Shown piece by piece: positions 26,617 to 35,921 of a DNA stretch of 64,000 nucleotides. The notes below the pieces were generated by a model that did no database searches, was not told the origin of the DNA, and saw nothing but the letters and a program-made list of their open reading frames with translations. How positions within the stretch are numbered: the stretch's first letter is position 1; each line of letters starts with the position of its first letter. The position numbers and the translations under genes were made by a program. Source of the stretch: Paludibacteraceae bacterium (lineage in GTDB: Bacteria > Bacteroidota > Bacteroidia > Bacteroidales > Paludibacteraceae). The DNA lies in the NCBI GenBank assembly GCA_017450435.1, contig JAFSTO010000040.1, positions 1 to 64,000 on the forward strand, written 5' to 3'.

Positions 26617-27069
26617 ATGAATACGCGCCTCAACATTCTTTACTACTCATTTTATGTATTGGCAATAGTGCTTGTTGCTTTGCTGGGTTTTGTTATTGAC
26701 CTAAGTGAAGTAGTCATGTTACCTCAGTCCGGTTCCGGCGAGGTGCTGCAATATGTGTCGATAATGTATGTTCTTCTATCCGTTCCCGGAGCGCTTTATG
26801 GCTTCAAACGCTATATGGGGAAGGTGAGTAAGATGGAAGATGCGGCACGGCAGGAGAAGGCGTATATGTGTGCTGCCGTTATGCGTATGACACTTATCGG
26901 CATCGGAGTCCTTCTTTGCATAGCTGCATTTTATCTTCTTGGTTCGTACCAATCAATGCTTTGGTGTGCCGCTATGGCGCTTATTGCATTCTATTTCTGC
27001 AAGCCAAGCGAGAAGAAAATTTACCTTGAGATGCATAACATGAACGATGGTGACAGGCCGTCAGAATAA
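26617..27069 (+). CDS. Hypothetical membrane protein
   Basis: 150 residues with four hydrophobic segments at about 8-28, 44-62, 86-108 and 112-128, a charged loop (RYMGKVSKMEDAARQEK) between the second and third, and a polar tail. No family is recognised. It follows recR by 28 bases and precedes a HAD-family gene, so it belongs to a recR-headed transcription unit. Confidence 0.65.
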   Translation: MNTRLNILYYSFYVLAIVLVALLGFVIDLSEVVMLPQSGSGEVLQYVSIMYVLLSVPGALYGFKRYMGKVSKMEDAARQEKAYMCAAVMRMTLIGIGVLLCIAAFYLLGSYQSMLWCAAMALIAFYFCKPSEKKIYLEMHNMNDGDRPSE

Positions 27070-27099
27070 TTCAATAACCACCTCTTATACCTCACACGT

Positions 27100-27516
27100 A
27101 TGATTATCGCAGTTGATTTTGACGGCACAATCGTCACACATGCTTATCCTGCAATCGGCAAACCTATCCCGTTTGCGATTGAGGCGCTGAAGCGACTTCA
27201 ACAGGAAGACCACCACGATATCATTTTGTGGTCAGTGCGCGAAGGCGAGCTGCTGCAAGAAGCTATTGACTATTGCAAAGCTCGAGGACTGGAGTTCTAT
27301 GCTGTTAACTCTAATTATCCGGAGCAGGCATTGGTTGAGAAGACTGTGCCACGTAAATTGACTGCAGATATCTTCATTGACGACCGCAACCTTGGCGGTT
27401 TGCCGGATTGGGGGGTTATCTATCAGATGATTCATAGCGGTAATCCGTTCAAGCAACCGAAGAACGAAGCGGCGTACAACGAACCGCCGAGGCGTAAGCT
27501 CTTCGGTATATTCTAA
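27100..27516 (+). CDS. Small HAD-superfamily hydrolase
   Basis: A 138-residue HAD-fold protein. The nucleophile motif is at the N-terminus, IIAVDFDGTIV (Asp6, Asp8). Motif II is probably the Ser/Thr in IILWSVREG, and the C-terminal acidic motif is IFIDDRNLGG (about residues 91-99). It lacks a separate cap domain, which fits a small Bacteroidetes phosphatase family known mainly from structural genomics. Substrate unknown. It sits between the membrane protein and a GNAT gene on the same strand. Confidence 0.78.
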   Translation: MIIAVDFDGTIVTHAYPAIGKPIPFAIEALKRLQQEDHHDIILWSVREGELLQEAIDYCKARGLEFYAVNSNYPEQALVEKTVPRKLTADIFIDDRNLGGLPDWGVIYQMIHSGNPFKQPKNEAAYNEPPRRKLFGIF

Positions 27517-27522
27517 TTAGTT

Positions 27523-28038
27523 ATGCGACTGCGAGCTATTGAAATATCCGACTTACCATATCTTTATCGTTGGGAGAATGATGCTTCTGTGTGGGCTGAC
27601 GGCGACACGCACAACCCATTGTCGCACAAGCTGCTTCGGGAGTATGTTGAGTCTTCTACCGGAGACCTATACAAAGACGGGCAATTGCGGCTGATGATAG
27701 CTGACGATAGTGATGCGGAGCAACATAGTATCGGCTGTATCGACCTCTTCGACTTGGACGTACGCTCACGACGTGCCGCAATAGGTATGTATATTGCGCC
27801 GGAAGAGCGAGGTAAAGGATACGGAAGAAAAGCACTCTTGCAGCTTGTTAAGTATGCTTTCGGTTTCTTGGGACTTGCTCAACTCTATATAGTGGTGGGC
27901 ATTGACAACCAAGCGTGTATCAGACTCTTCCGTAGTTTGAACTTCGAACAAAGCGGCGTGCTGCGACACTGGATAAGAAAGGCGGACGGACAGTGGACAG
28001 ACGCTATTATATTGCAAAAACTGGTAGATAGGCTGTAG
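27523..28038 (+). CDS. GNAT-family N-acetyltransferase
   Basis: 171 residues of the RimJ/RimL/SpeG-like branch (N-terminal MRLRAIEISDLPYLYRWEND). The acetyl-CoA pyrophosphate loop is EERGKGYGRKAL (about residues 94-105, R-G-x-G-x-G/A). The family acetylates an amino group of a protein N-terminus, polyamine or antibiotic; the substrate cannot be told from the sequence. It starts 6 bases after the HAD gene stop. Confidence 0.85.
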   Translation: MRLRAIEISDLPYLYRWENDASVWADGDTHNPLSHKLLREYVESSTGDLYKDGQLRLMIADDSDAEQHSIGCIDLFDLDVRSRRAAIGMYIAPEERGKGYGRKALLQLVKYAFGFLGLAQLYIVVGIDNQACIRLFRSLNFEQSGVLRHWIRKADGQWTDAIILQKLVDRL

Positions 28039-28046
28039 TGTATTAG

Positions 28047-28083
28047 CACGTTCAACCATCAATGTTCAACCATCAACGTTCAT
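28047..28083 (+). repeat. Interspersed CAACGTTCAACC repeat
   Basis: Three head-to-tail near-copies of (A/C)A(A/T)(C/T)GTTCAACCATCA in the gap before pyrG. This is the cleanest copy in the window. Confidence 0.65.
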
Positions 28084-28089
28084 ACATAA

Positions 28090-29709
<1,620 letters not shown>

Positions 29710-29750
29710 CAGAAAGTAGTTTTTTGACTGAATCATATATCGTATTATTA

Positions 29751-29788
29751 ACAAGGCTTGTATTTTTCTGCAGGCCTTGTTGTTTTTT
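29751..29788 (+). terminator. Rho-independent terminator after pyrG
   Basis: ACAAGGC ... GCCTTGT with a 16-base loop, then TGTTTTTTT. Confidence 0.75.
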
Positions 29789-29914
29789 TGAATTTATCAA
29801 GTGTTTTTAGCCTTAAATAACTACATGTTTTACAGCAAAAAATGCCGGATTGTGGTTTTTGGTAATAAAAGTCGTGTTATTGTCAATAGGGTGTACGTTT
29901 TTTTTTATTATTTT

Positions 29915-29946
29915 CTTGTGAGATAAAAAAAATATGTTTACCTTTG
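29915..29946 (+). promoter_or_regulatory. Promoter for the AraC-family gene
   Basis: CTTG at 29915-29918, 20 bases, TACCTTTG at 29939-29946; ATG at 29977. The rest of the gap is AT-rich without other visible features. Confidence 0.65.
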
Positions 29947-29976
29947 CGATATTTCTCACGATAAATCAATTAGTTT

Positions 29977-30882
29977 ATGGAGAATTCAATCGACTTTAAG
30001 AAAAAAATCTCCAATATCAAAAAGTCGGAAGTGTTGGTTTTACGTAACGTTACTCACTTCCCTGTCTATAATCGTGAGTTCGAGATTCCTCACATGGTGG
30101 TATCGCTCGTTCATAGCGGTCATGCGCGTGCGATATACGACATGCATGAGGTCAGTTTCGGGAAAAACGAGCTGACCGTTGTTATGCCAAACCACATTCT
30201 TCTTCCTTTGGAAAGCAGTGAGGATTATAATGTCACCTTGTTTTTCTTATCTGAGGATTTTGTCAAGGAGGTGAAACATTGCATCTTGTCGCACGACTAT
30301 AGCAAGTTTCATACTTCACCTTCGTGTGTTATTACCGACAAGCAGGCTGAGAAACTCCTTAAGATGGTTGATGTGCTTGAGATAATTTGCGGCTCCAGTC
30401 CCGCCAGTTTGCCCAATAGGCATCAGTTGCTGATTTATATGGTAGATGTGATATATGAATTTGTCAACTCATTCCGTGTCGCCCAAGACGTGAATATCAA
30501 GCACAACAGCAGGCAGTCGGCGTTATTTAATAAATTCTGTGACCTGCTTGCCAAACATTATAAAGAGTCGCGTGAGGTGATATTCTATGCAGAGATGCTT
30601 GATTTGACGCCGAAGTATTTCTCTCGTGTTATTTTTGAAACAGTTGGAGTTACAGCCGGCGAATGGATTGACGAATATGTTACGGCCAAGGCAAAACATG
30701 TTTTGCGAACACGTCCTGACTTGACGGCTCAGGATGTGGGACGAAACATCGGTTTTGCTGATGCGGCTACCTTTAGTCGGTATTTCAAAAGAGTAAGCGG
30801 TTTGACCCCTAAGCAGTATCGTGACGGTTTGAATGTGGTTGCGGATGCTCAGGATACAGACTCATTAGAAGCAGAGGCCTAA
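29977..30882 (+). CDS. AraC-family transcriptional regulator
   Basis: A 301-residue regulator. The N-terminal about 170 residues form a cupin-like sensing part (HMVVSLVHSGHARAIYDMHEVSF). The C-terminal about 100 residues are the double helix-turn-helix: first helix pair FYAEMLDLTPKYFSRVI, second DVGRNIGFADAATFSRYFKRVSGLTPKQYR, the AraC signature. It has its own promoter. It converges on the PagL-like gene, the two coding ends overlapping by 18 bases, so mutual interference is possible. Its effector and targets are unknown. Confidence 0.9.
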   Translation: MENSIDFKKKISNIKKSEVLVLRNVTHFPVYNREFEIPHMVVSLVHSGHARAIYDMHEVSFGKNELTVVMPNHILLPLESSEDYNVTLFFLSEDFVKEVKHCILSHDYSKFHTSPSCVITDKQAEKLLKMVDVLEIICGSSPASLPNRHQLLIYMVDVIYEFVNSFRVAQDVNIKHNSRQSALFNKFCDLLAKHYKESREVIFYAEMLDLTPKYFSRVIFETVGVTAGEWIDEYVTAKAKHVLRTRPDLTAQDVGRNIGFADAATFSRYFKRVSGLTPKQYRDGLNVVADAQDTDSLEAEA

Positions 30883-32235
30883 ACCGGCATCAAGAAATTC
30901 CGCTTTCATTATATGTAATTTCAGCCCTACTTGCGCGTATGCGTAGCGGCAGAAACGGTATTTAAGTTGCAAACGCTGGTAGAACCATCCGTCTTGGTAG
31001 GTGCTGGCGCGACTTGGGTCGTAGCTATAGACGAGGCCGCGATTAAGCGCTTTGCCTGATTCGGTTGCTTTCTTGGCTTCGTTATACGGCTCAAGGTTCT
31101 TAATCGGGTCATATAAGTATAGACCAAGGTGATAACCTACTGTTAGGTTGCCTATTATAAATTCCGGCTGAAGGCTTATTCCCACTCTGAAACAATTGCT
31201 AATCTTACTTTCGGCAAGGTAAGTCTTGCCGAAGAATGTGACGGGCGCATCAGGTGCGGCTGACGAAAAGTCTTTATACACACTACGGTATGCTCCGTCA
31301 TAGAACACGTCCACTCCGGCACCTATTTTGAATATAGATAGTGGTATCCAGTGTGCGGCCAACGTCAGTTCTCCGACGCCGAACAGCCACTGATTACCGG
31401 CAATGCTGCGGTCCTTGTAATAGACGCTACGGGCTCCGCCGGCAATGCCTATCTCTATGTCCCAGCGTTTGTCAACGCCGTCCCATAACTTACGAGGCAC
31501 CTCTGGCGCTTCGAACTCGTCATTCACTTCTTCTGCGTAAGGGGTGTAAGCTACACCAACCTCTGCGTTGAACATATTATATCCGGCATTGGGCGTTAGC
31601 ACACTGCCATTGCTCACGTGTTGCCAACCGCCGGTGAGACTGACCGACCAGCCGGCTTTAATCGGAAAATCAAAATATAACCCTCCGTTGATAAAAGCAT
31701 TGGCAATGCTACCTATCGAGATGTTGGCTATCTGTTGGCTCTTTCCTCCCGCTGTGGCTAACTGATATTGTGTCCACTTGTTTTCCTCCGGCACAGTGTT
31801 GCTATAGCGTTTGTCGGCAAAGGCTACGCCAACGCCGGGACGCAATCCTAATATGAAATGTTTGGAATGGTAGAGGGGAATGTTGAGGTAGGTCCAAGTG
31901 GCAACAACGTTGCCTAAATACTTGTTTTGTCCGAGATTAAGCCATGTCGCAGCTACACCGATGGAGGCATTATTCCACTGTCGAAGTGCCTTGTGGGGCT
32001 TACTCGCCAACCCGCTTGTGGGCAGGAACTCTGCCGCTATTGTAGCACCTGTTACTACAGGACGATCCATCGTCAGACCAATCATGGTCTTGGTTCCGGC
32101 AATCTTGTCGTCACGATTGAGCCAACCTGCTGTACCTGACAAGCGGTACTGCATTCTGATTTTATGCTTCAAACTATCAGACGCACTGACGGATAAGCAG
32201 GTAAGGAGTAATATGTATAGAACTTTGCTGCGCAT
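30865..32235 (-). CDS. PagL-like outer-membrane lipid A 3-O-deacylase (acyloxyacyl hydrolase family)
   Basis: 456 residues from the ATG at 32235, which opens a signal peptide ending VSAS. A first region (to about residue 230) matches the PagL barrel: catalytic His206 and Ser208 sit in GWQHVSNGS, followed by PNAGYN and strand residues with a candidate Glu (NAEVGVAY), the expected His-Ser-Glu set. PagL removes the 3-O acyl chain of lipid A in the outer membrane. The second half is an additional barrel-like region of about 200 residues (GVGELTLAAHW; YLAESKISNCFRVGISLQPEF) that PagL lacks, so this may be a fused or double barrel. It is transcribed divergently from ffh through a palindromic shared promoter. 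Confidence 0.72.
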   Translation of the reverse strand: MRSKVLYILLLTCLSVSASDSLKHKIRMQYRLSGTAGWLNRDDKIAGTKTMIGLTMDRPVVTGATIAAEFLPTSGLASKPHKALRQWNNASIGVAATWLNLGQNKYLGNVVATWTYLNIPLYHSKHFILGLRPGVGVAFADKRYSNTVPEENKWTQYQLATAGGKSQQIANISIGSIANAFINGGLYFDFPIKAGWSVSLTGGWQHVSNGSVLTPNAGYNMFNAEVGVAYTPYAEEVNDEFEAPEVPRKLWDGVDKRWDIEIGIAGGARSVYYKDRSIAGNQWLFGVGELTLAAHWIPLSIFKIGAGVDVFYDGAYRSVYKDFSSAAPDAPVTFFGKTYLAESKISNCFRVGISLQPEFIIGNLTVGYHLGLYLYDPIKNLEPYNEAKKATESGKALNRGLVYSYDPSRASTYQDGWFYQRLQLKYRFCRYAYAQVGLKLHIMKAEFLDAGLGLCF

Positions 32236-32253
32236 AATGGTGATTCCAATTTG

Positions 32254-32331
32254 CAAAGATACAAAAAAAACGCCGTATACGAAAAAAAAACGCTGAATAC
32301 TTTCGTATACGGCGTTTTTTTTGTAAATTTG
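32254..32331. promoter_or_regulatory. Palindromic bidirectional promoter between the PagL-like gene and ffh
   Basis: Two divergent -7 boxes, TATCTTTG on the - strand (32261-32254) and TAAATTTG on the + strand (32324-32331), are linked by a perfect 25-bp inverted repeat (32260-32284 with 32301-32325). Each arm carries TTCG 18 bases from its -7 box. The right arm and box closely match the aminotransferase promoter at 3630-3660. Confidence 0.75.
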
Positions 32332-32376
32332 CATGATATTTATATGAACTAACTTTTCTAATCATTCTATTCCTAC

Positions 32377-33696
32377 ATGTTTGACAATTTATCAGAACGT
32401 CTTGAACGCAGTTTTAAGATACTGAAGGGCGAAGGCCGTATTACTGAAATCAACGTAGCAGAAACGGTTAAGGATATCCGCAAGGCACTGCTTGAGGCGG
32501 ATGTCAACTATAAGACAGCTAAGCAGTTCACCGATTCGGTCAAGGAGAAGGCTCTTGGGCAGAACGTGCTGACTTCCATTCGTCCGGGCCAACTGCTTGT
32601 CAAGATTACTCATGACGAACTTGCTACCCTGATGGGCGGCGAAGCAACGGAGGTCAATCTCAAAGGCTCGCCGGCGGTTGTCCTGTTGAGTGGTCTTCAG
32701 GGCTCAGGTAAGACGACATTTGCCGCCAAGTTCGCTCATTATCTGAAAGAGAAGAAGCAGAAGAAAGTGATGCTTGTGGCGTGTGACGTCTATCGTCCGG
32801 CTGCTATCGAGCAGTTGCGTGTTCTGGGTGAACAGATTGGGGTGGAGGTCTTTGACCAGCCCGAGGAGGGTAATCCCGTTCGTAAAGCGCAAAACGCAAT
32901 AGATAAAGCCCGTGTTTACGGGTATGATGTTGTAATTGTGGATACCGCCGGACGTTTGGCTGTAGATGAGGCGATGATGCAGGAGATAGCCGCTATCAAA
33001 GAGGCTATTCGTCCGCAGGAGACCTTGTTCGTGGTGGACGCAATGACAGGTCAGGACGCTGTGAATACCGCCAAGGAGTTTAATGACCGGCTCGACTTCG
33101 ATGGGGTGGTGCTGACCAAGCTTGATGGCGATGCCAGAGGTGGTGCTGCTTTATCAATACGAAGTGTGGTAAATAAGCCGATAAAGTTTATTGGAACAGG
33201 CGAGAAGATGGACGCTATTGACGTCTTCCACCCTTCGCGTATGGCGGACCGAATACTCGGAATGGGCGATGTGGTCAGTTTGGTTGAACGGGCACAAGAA
33301 CAGTATGACGAAGAGGAAGCACGGCGTATATCCAAGAAGATTGCCAAAAACCAGTTTGACTTCAACGACTTCCGTAGTCAGATTGAGCAGATAAAGAAAA
33401 TGGGCAATATGAAGGACTTGATGGGAATGATTCCCGGCATGTCCAAGGCTCTAAAGGATATAGAGATTTCAGACGATGCCTTCAAACCTATAGAGGCGAT
33501 GATTGACTCGATGACGCCGGAGGAGCGTCAGAACCCCGCTTTACTCAACGGAAGTCGGAAGAACAGAATAGTCAAAGGCGCCGGTGTCAGCATTGTGGAG
33601 CTGAATCGATTTCTTAAGCAGTTTGAGCAGATGAGTAAGATGATGCGTAAGGTTCAAACAATGCAACGTTCAGGTAAGATGCCGCATAGAAGATGA
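32377..33696 (+). CDS. ffh: Signal recognition particle protein Ffh (SRP54)
   Basis: A 439-residue SRP GTPase that binds signal sequences and 4.5S RNA and docks with FtsY. N domain at residues 1-90; G domain with P-loop GSGKTT (residues 109-114), DTAGR (189) and TKLDGDARGG (about 247); Met-rich M domain from about 300 with the KMGNMKDLMGMIPGM finger loop and the SIVELNRFLKQF RNA-binding helix. The length is normal. A strong terminator follows. Confidence 0.98.
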   Translation: MFDNLSERLERSFKILKGEGRITEINVAETVKDIRKALLEADVNYKTAKQFTDSVKEKALGQNVLTSIRPGQLLVKITHDELATLMGGEATEVNLKGSPAVVLLSGLQGSGKTTFAAKFAHYLKEKKQKKVMLVACDVYRPAAIEQLRVLGEQIGVEVFDQPEEGNPVRKAQNAIDKARVYGYDVVIVDTAGRLAVDEAMMQEIAAIKEAIRPQETLFVVDAMTGQDAVNTAKEFNDRLDFDGVVLTKLDGDARGGAALSIRSVVNKPIKFIGTGEKMDAIDVFHPSRMADRILGMGDVVSLVERAQEQYDEEEARRISKKIAKNQFDFNDFRSQIEQIKKMGNMKDLMGMIPGMSKALKDIEISDDAFKPIEAMIDSMTPEERQNPALLNGSRKNRIVKGAGVSIVELNRFLKQFEQMSKMMRKVQTMQRSGKMPHRR

Positions 33697-33726
33697 GAGC
33701 GCTGCGTTTAATGGCGAGGTTTAATA

Positions 33727-33764
33727 ACAAGAGGGTGTGTCAAAACTGACGCACCCTCTTGTTA
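33727..33764 (+). terminator. Rho-independent terminator after ffh
   Basis: AACAAGAGGGTG and CACCCTCTTGTT form a long stem of about 16 bp around a short AAAA loop. Confidence 0.75.
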
Positions 33765-33818
33765 TCTTTGATTTTTGACACACCGTCCTAACTTTGGGCG
33801 GTCTTGCAGATTGGGCAG

Positions 33819-33871
33819 TTTTGAGAGACGGTATTCAATACCGTCTCTACCCGTTGGCGAAACAAGGCCGG
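33819..33871 (+). repeat. Dispersed hairpin repeat family, copy C (most complete)
   Basis: GAGACGGTATT, two bases, AATACCGTCTC gives a perfect 11-bp hairpin, followed by TACCCGTTGGCGAAACAAGG. Taken here as the reference copy of the family. Confidence 0.75.
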
Positions 33872-33938
33872 GACGCTTGGGCAATCTCACTTCCTATAGC
33901 GCAGGTTGTATCATTTCCCACTGCGTTGCAGTCCCGCG

Positions 33939-34679
33939 TTATTTCTTAGCGCCAAACTGGTCGAGGCAGAAGTAGGCGGGGGTGTTCATACCATAATCGC
34001 CGTTGTCTGATGAGGTGAGTGTGAACGACACTTTGCTGACTTGTCCGAGGGCGGAGAGGTCGCAATATTGCCAGTCTTTCACAATCTCGCTCTTGCCGTC
34101 GCGGAAATCTGCAAGATAGAACTCCACCTTACCGGTCTCTTTGTACTCCACCTTTTCGTTCTCTTTGACCGTGTTATAGCCGGTGATGGTCAGCAAGAAC
34201 CAGTCTCCGTTGCCGAACTTCTTAGCGTATGTGTCGCCATTCTCCATCGAAGCAACGGCGTAGGCATTGTTACATAAGTAGCAACCCGGCACTGTCTTTG
34301 GCTCTGTGAGCTTAATCTCAAGAGCAGCACCTTCGCTGAACAGATCTTGGAAACATACGGCAAACTGGTTACCCTCAGCGGCTCCGCCTGCTGCAGAGTG
34401 ATATTGGTCTGCAAAGTCGGCATAAGTGTTCTCTTGTTGTGCGCTGACAATGAAGTTGTAGAAGTACGTTCCACTATAGGCACTGCCGGTTGTGAAGGCG
34501 AACTCACCGCTGGTCCAGCCGTGAATACCGTCCTGTTCGGCAGTGAAAGTTGCGTTGGTACCACCATTACCTACAGTTACATCTTCAAAGGTGGCAACAT
34601 TAAGAGCGGGTTCCTTGTCGCAGGACACCATGAGCAAGCCGGCTGCTACAGCAACGCTTGCAAAAAAAAGTTTCTTCAT
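33939..34679 (-). CDS. DUF4465 lipoprotein, last gene of the cobalamin-riboswitch operon
   Basis: 246 residues with a signal peptide ending in the lipobox LLMVSC (about residue 20). The mature part is one DUF4465 domain: SAAGGAAEGNQFAVCF, then CYLCNNAYAVASM, FLLTITGYN, VEFYLADFRDG, CDLSALGQVSKVSFTL and PAYFCLDQFG. The same ordered blocks occur in the C-terminal region of the 2191-residue protein at 39522-46097. The function of the domain is not established to my knowledge. As the fourth gene behind a cobalamin riboswitch with a TonB receptor and a BtuG-like propeller, a surface-exposed corrinoid-binding or receptor-accessory role is the reasonable inference. A BtuH-type role is conceivable but unproven. 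Confidence 0.85.
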   Translation of the reverse strand: MKKLFFASVAVAAGLLMVSCDKEPALNVATFEDVTVGNGGTNATFTAEQDGIHGWTSGEFAFTTGSAYSGTYFYNFIVSAQQENTYADFADQYHSAAGGAAEGNQFAVCFQDLFSEGAALEIKLTEPKTVPGCYLCNNAYAVASMENGDTYAKKFGNGDWFLLTITGYNTVKENEKVEYKETGKVEFYLADFRDGKSEIVKDWQYCDLSALGQVSKVSFTLTSSDNGDYGMNTPAYFCLDQFGAKK

Positions 34680-34760
34680 AATTAAAATTAATTTAATTGG
34701 TTGATAATTATTGTTGTACTATATACAGCGTTAGCGTTCTTTCGGCTTCGTTGTTTTACG

Positions 34761-34794
34761 TGACGGTGATAAACATCGTCTCTACCCTTGAGCG
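34761..34794 (+). repeat. Dispersed hairpin repeat family, copy D
   Basis: TGACGGTGATAAACATCGTC followed by TCTACCCTTGAGCG. The hairpin is kept by paired changes (GACGGTG with CATCGTC). It lies in the gap between the BtuG-like and DUF4465 genes. Confidence 0.6.
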
Positions 34795-34797
34795 CTC

Positions 34798-35916
34798 TCA
34801 CTTCACTTTGATTATATGGCCCGGTATATCTCCTGTTCTGTGTTTGGATACTAATGTGCCGTTTTTGTCATATCGGTATAGCACACCCGGTGTTACGTAG
34901 TCGCGGGCATCAGTGAGGTAGATATCTTCGCTCTCCTCATCCACGTAGATAGAGTATGGCATCCGTATTTCGGCACTATTGGATAATGTAATCGGTGTGC
35001 GCTGAAGTGTTTCTATACTGAGATAGCCATAGCTGATGTTATTGCCGGTGAGCATGTCTCCTGAATAAAAGTATAGTTTTTGACGACAAAGGTACATCTT
35101 TGTGGCTGCAAAGCCTAATCCCTGCAGATTGCCGCTTGTAAGGTCAAGACGATATAACTCAGCCGGCAGAGTGTTATAATTCCCCTGTGAGCTTATAAAC
35201 AGTGTATTATGAATAGAGTCATAAATAATAGATTCAAGATTTTGTGCCACAGTTAAGCGTTGTGTTTCTTCGAAGCTGTCAAGAGATATCACAGATACGG
35301 TTGAGTCATAGCGAGGTGCCATGTATCCACCGGAGTTGGCAACGTATAGCATATCGCCGGCGATAGCAACGCCGTTAGGCTGGTAACCCACAGTGCAGGT
35401 CGCGACAACTGCCAGGGTTGTGGTGTCAATTTTGGCAACATAGCCAAGCTGTTTATATTCGGGATTGTTGTAATCGACAGGTCCGGCATAACTGCTAACA
35501 TACGCGTAGCCGGCTGCAAAGGTTATATTGCGGCAGTTAGGCACCTCTATCTGTCCAATGCGGCGACAACGCAGGTCGGTTACCTCTATCTTGCCGCTCA
35601 CGTTGACTATTATATACATCTTATTACCATAGACGGCTATATCGTTTCCTACATCTCCTAATTCCTTCACCACATTCGGATTCATGCGGGGGTAGATGTC
35701 GCGAATAATACTATCTGCAGCAATGTCATAGAGATCGATAGTCGCCTTGTTTGACCCCATGTTTCCTTCATTAAGAATGTAGAGTACAGCGGCGCTACTG
35801 TCGTTCAACTCAACAGGCGTGTCCTGCACTACATCAGCGTGCCGGCAGCCGATACACAGATTGATAGCAGCGAGGATGGTAAGAGGGATGATTTTTTTCC
35901 GGTATGTTGTTTTCAT
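34798..35916 (-). CDS. btuG: BtuG-like seven-bladed beta-propeller lipoprotein
   Basis: 372 residues with a signal peptide ending in lipobox INLCIGC (about residue 24). The mature part is a YncE-type beta-propeller: repeated blades of the form AVYGNKMYIIVNVSGKIEVTD, TFAAGYAYVSSYAGPV, VAIAGDMLYVANSGGY, ESIIYDSIHNTLFISSQGN. BtuG proteins of Bacteroides are surface propellers that bind vitamin B12 very tightly and cap the BtuB receptor. Here the gene is directly after the BtuB-like gene (5-base gap) in a cobalamin-riboswitch operon, so the assignment rests on fold plus context. Ligand binding cannot be confirmed from the sequence. Confidence 0.8.
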   Translation of the reverse strand: MKTTYRKKIIPLTILAAINLCIGCRHADVVQDTPVELNDSSAAVLYILNEGNMGSNKATIDLYDIAADSIIRDIYPRMNPNVVKELGDVGNDIAVYGNKMYIIVNVSGKIEVTDLRCRRIGQIEVPNCRNITFAAGYAYVSSYAGPVDYNNPEYKQLGYVAKIDTTTLAVVATCTVGYQPNGVAIAGDMLYVANSGGYMAPRYDSTVSVISLDSFEETQRLTVAQNLESIIYDSIHNTLFISSQGNYNTLPAELYRLDLTSGNLQGLGFAATKMYLCRQKLYFYSGDMLTGNNISYGYLSIETLQRTPITLSNSAEIRMPYSIYVDEESEDIYLTDARDYVTPGVLYRYDKNGTLVSKHRTGDIPGHIIKVK

Positions 35917-35921
35917 GTTGA

